This document shows positions 5,777 through 6,531 of a DNA stretch of 6,531 nucleotides, one piece after another. Every line of letters begins with the position of its first letter. Positions within the stretch are counted from its first letter, which is position 1. A program made the position numbers and the translations under genes. The stretch is taken from positions 1-6,531 of the forward strand of contig DAOVLS010000135.1 of assembly GCA_030631125.1 (NCBI GenBank), given 5' to 3'. Below the pieces are notes generated by a model. That model was given only the letters and a program-made list of their open reading frames with translations, did no database searches and had not been told where the DNA came from. This DNA comes from Planctomycetales bacterium. GTDB taxonomy: Bacteria > Planctomycetota > Phycisphaerae > SM23-33.

Positions 5777-6531
5777 TTTGTCTCCTCCTTCCGGTTGGAA
5801 TCTTTTTCCACTGCTTTTTTAGCAAGCGCCCGGAAGTATCGCTTTATGAGTATTCGGTATTCTTCAGGTCCGCTTATGCGAGCGGCCTGGAGGACCTGGT
5901 CCTTTAATCGGCCCGGCAGGCGCGCCCAGTCGTCGGCGGATATACCAAGTTCGACCAGTTCGCCGGTCCGCAGGTCCGTCCCCGCCGCTCCGATGCGGGC
6001 GTCGGAGTCCAGCGTTGTCCCCTGCGCCATTGCCATCCCTTGCGCACCCATCGCGCCGGGCATCATTCCCATCGCCCTGGCTTGCTGGAGCGCTTGTTTT
6101 GCCAGCGCGGCGAGGAGTCGGGCTGCCTTAGCGGCCTCGCCGGCTGACTGGTTCTGTGCGGCGGTTTGTGCGGCGTCGTATGCTTCGGCCAACTGGCCGG
6201 GAGTCTTATCGGCGTCCTTACCGGCGGGGGCAGGAGGATTTTTCCGCGCCTGTGCGGCGAACTGCCGACCGAGTTGGGCCAGTGCCGCAGCGGCCTGGGC
6301 GAGCGACTTGGCGCTGGCCTGCTGGGACGGGACGGACTGTCCGGGCCGGCCCGACGACATTGCCCGACCGGCCTTGCCCTGGGCGGCGGATGCCTGCTGG
6401 AGAGATTTCGCCGCCGACCGGGTCAGTTTCTTGGCAGCGGCGTCCGGCATCAGTTCGGCGATATGCTCTTCGAGGAGTTTGACGTCCTCGGCTGTCTTTT
6501 TGGTCTGCTCGGCGATTTGCCCCTGCCTGCC
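5773..6531 (-). CDS. Ala/Gln-rich coiled-coil protein, C-terminal part (5' partial)
   Basis: The frame is open to the right window edge and continues beyond it; 252 residues are visible. An internal ATG at 6450 is not a convincing start, because the 27 codons before it carry the same coiled-coil character (RQGQIAEQTKKTAEDVKLLEE). Residues 1-150 are helical, rich in Ala, Gln and Lys. A Met/Gly-rich linker (154-171, six Met) follows. The C-terminal block at 197-239, with DDWARLPGRLKDQV, EEYRILIKRYFRALAKKA and a charged tail, resembles the end of large planctomycete membrane proteins with a C-terminal coiled coil (DUF4175-like), where such a 'LP..L..QV...PEEYR.L...YFR.LA' ending is common. The role is unknown; a cell-envelope function is inferred from the coupled secreted partner. 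Its last codons contain the Shine-Dalgarno of the toroid gene, and its TGA overlaps that gene's ATG. Confidence 0.8.
   Translation of the reverse strand, partial: GRQGQIAEQTKKTAEDVKLLEEHIAELMPDAAAKKLTRSAAKSLQQASAAQGKAGRAMSSGRPGQSVPSQQASAKSLAQAAAALAQLGRQFAAQARKNPPAPAGKDADKTPGQLAEAYDAAQTAAQNQSAGEAAKAARLLAALAKQALQQARAMGMMPGAMGAQGMAMAQGTTLDSDARIGAAGTDLRTGELVELGISADDWARLPGRLKDQVLQAARISGPEEYRILIKRYFRALAKKAVEKDSNRKEETK
5781..5790 (-). promoter_or_regulatory. Strong Shine-Dalgarno for the toroid gene, inside the upstream gene
   Basis: The minus strand reads AAGGAGGAGA just before CAAA and the ATG at 5776, a near-perfect match to the anti-Shine-Dalgarno sequence. It is encoded by the final Lys-Glu-Glu codons of the upstream gene. 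With the ATGA overlap it supports coupled translation. Confidence 0.8.

Overview
The window is GC-rich bacterial chromosome, most likely from a planctomycete (Phycisphaerae-like is a guess). The clues are family types rather than a marker gene: a membrane-anchored PIN/TRAM protein, a secreted right-handed beta-helix protein, and an alanine/glutamine-rich coiled-coil protein translationally coupled to a secreted alpha/alpha-toroid ('terpene cyclase-like') protein. That last pair is a familiar planctomycete arrangement. No tRNA, rRNA, CRISPR array, transposase or phage gene was seen.

Layout, left to right. Positions 2-802 (+) hold the C-terminal part of a YacL-type PIN/TRAM protein, cut by the window edge. 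It converges on acpS (922-1305, -), which encodes holo-ACP synthase. The 120-base gap between them is almost filled by an imperfect inverted repeat (799-916) whose arms consist of 9-base CGCAGAG units. After a 174-base divergent spacer comes a small soluble histidine kinase (1480-2277, +) with no recognisable sensor domain and no response regulator beside it. It converges, with 25 bases between stop codons, on a large secreted beta-helix protein (2303-4468, -) that is probably a carbohydrate-active enzyme. A 225-base spacer (4469-4693) carries a terminator-like hairpin and a 5' leader with three alternating copies of one 7-base motif, which could form two mutually exclusive hairpins. Finally, a secreted toroid protein (4694-5776, -) is coupled by an ATGA overlap to an upstream coiled-coil protein (5773-6531, -) that runs off the right edge.

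Functional reading. Most of the window looks like an ordinary chromosomal mix of housekeeping (acpS), signalling (kinase) and cell-envelope or secreted functions. The last two genes form an operon that very likely continues to the right of the window; in related genomes such pairs often lie with MoxR/DUF58/VWA (Bat-like) genes, but none of those is visible here. Nothing proves a new system. The items most worth a second look are the CGCAGAG inverted repeat, the alternating leader motifs before the beta-helix gene, and the sensorless orphan kinase.
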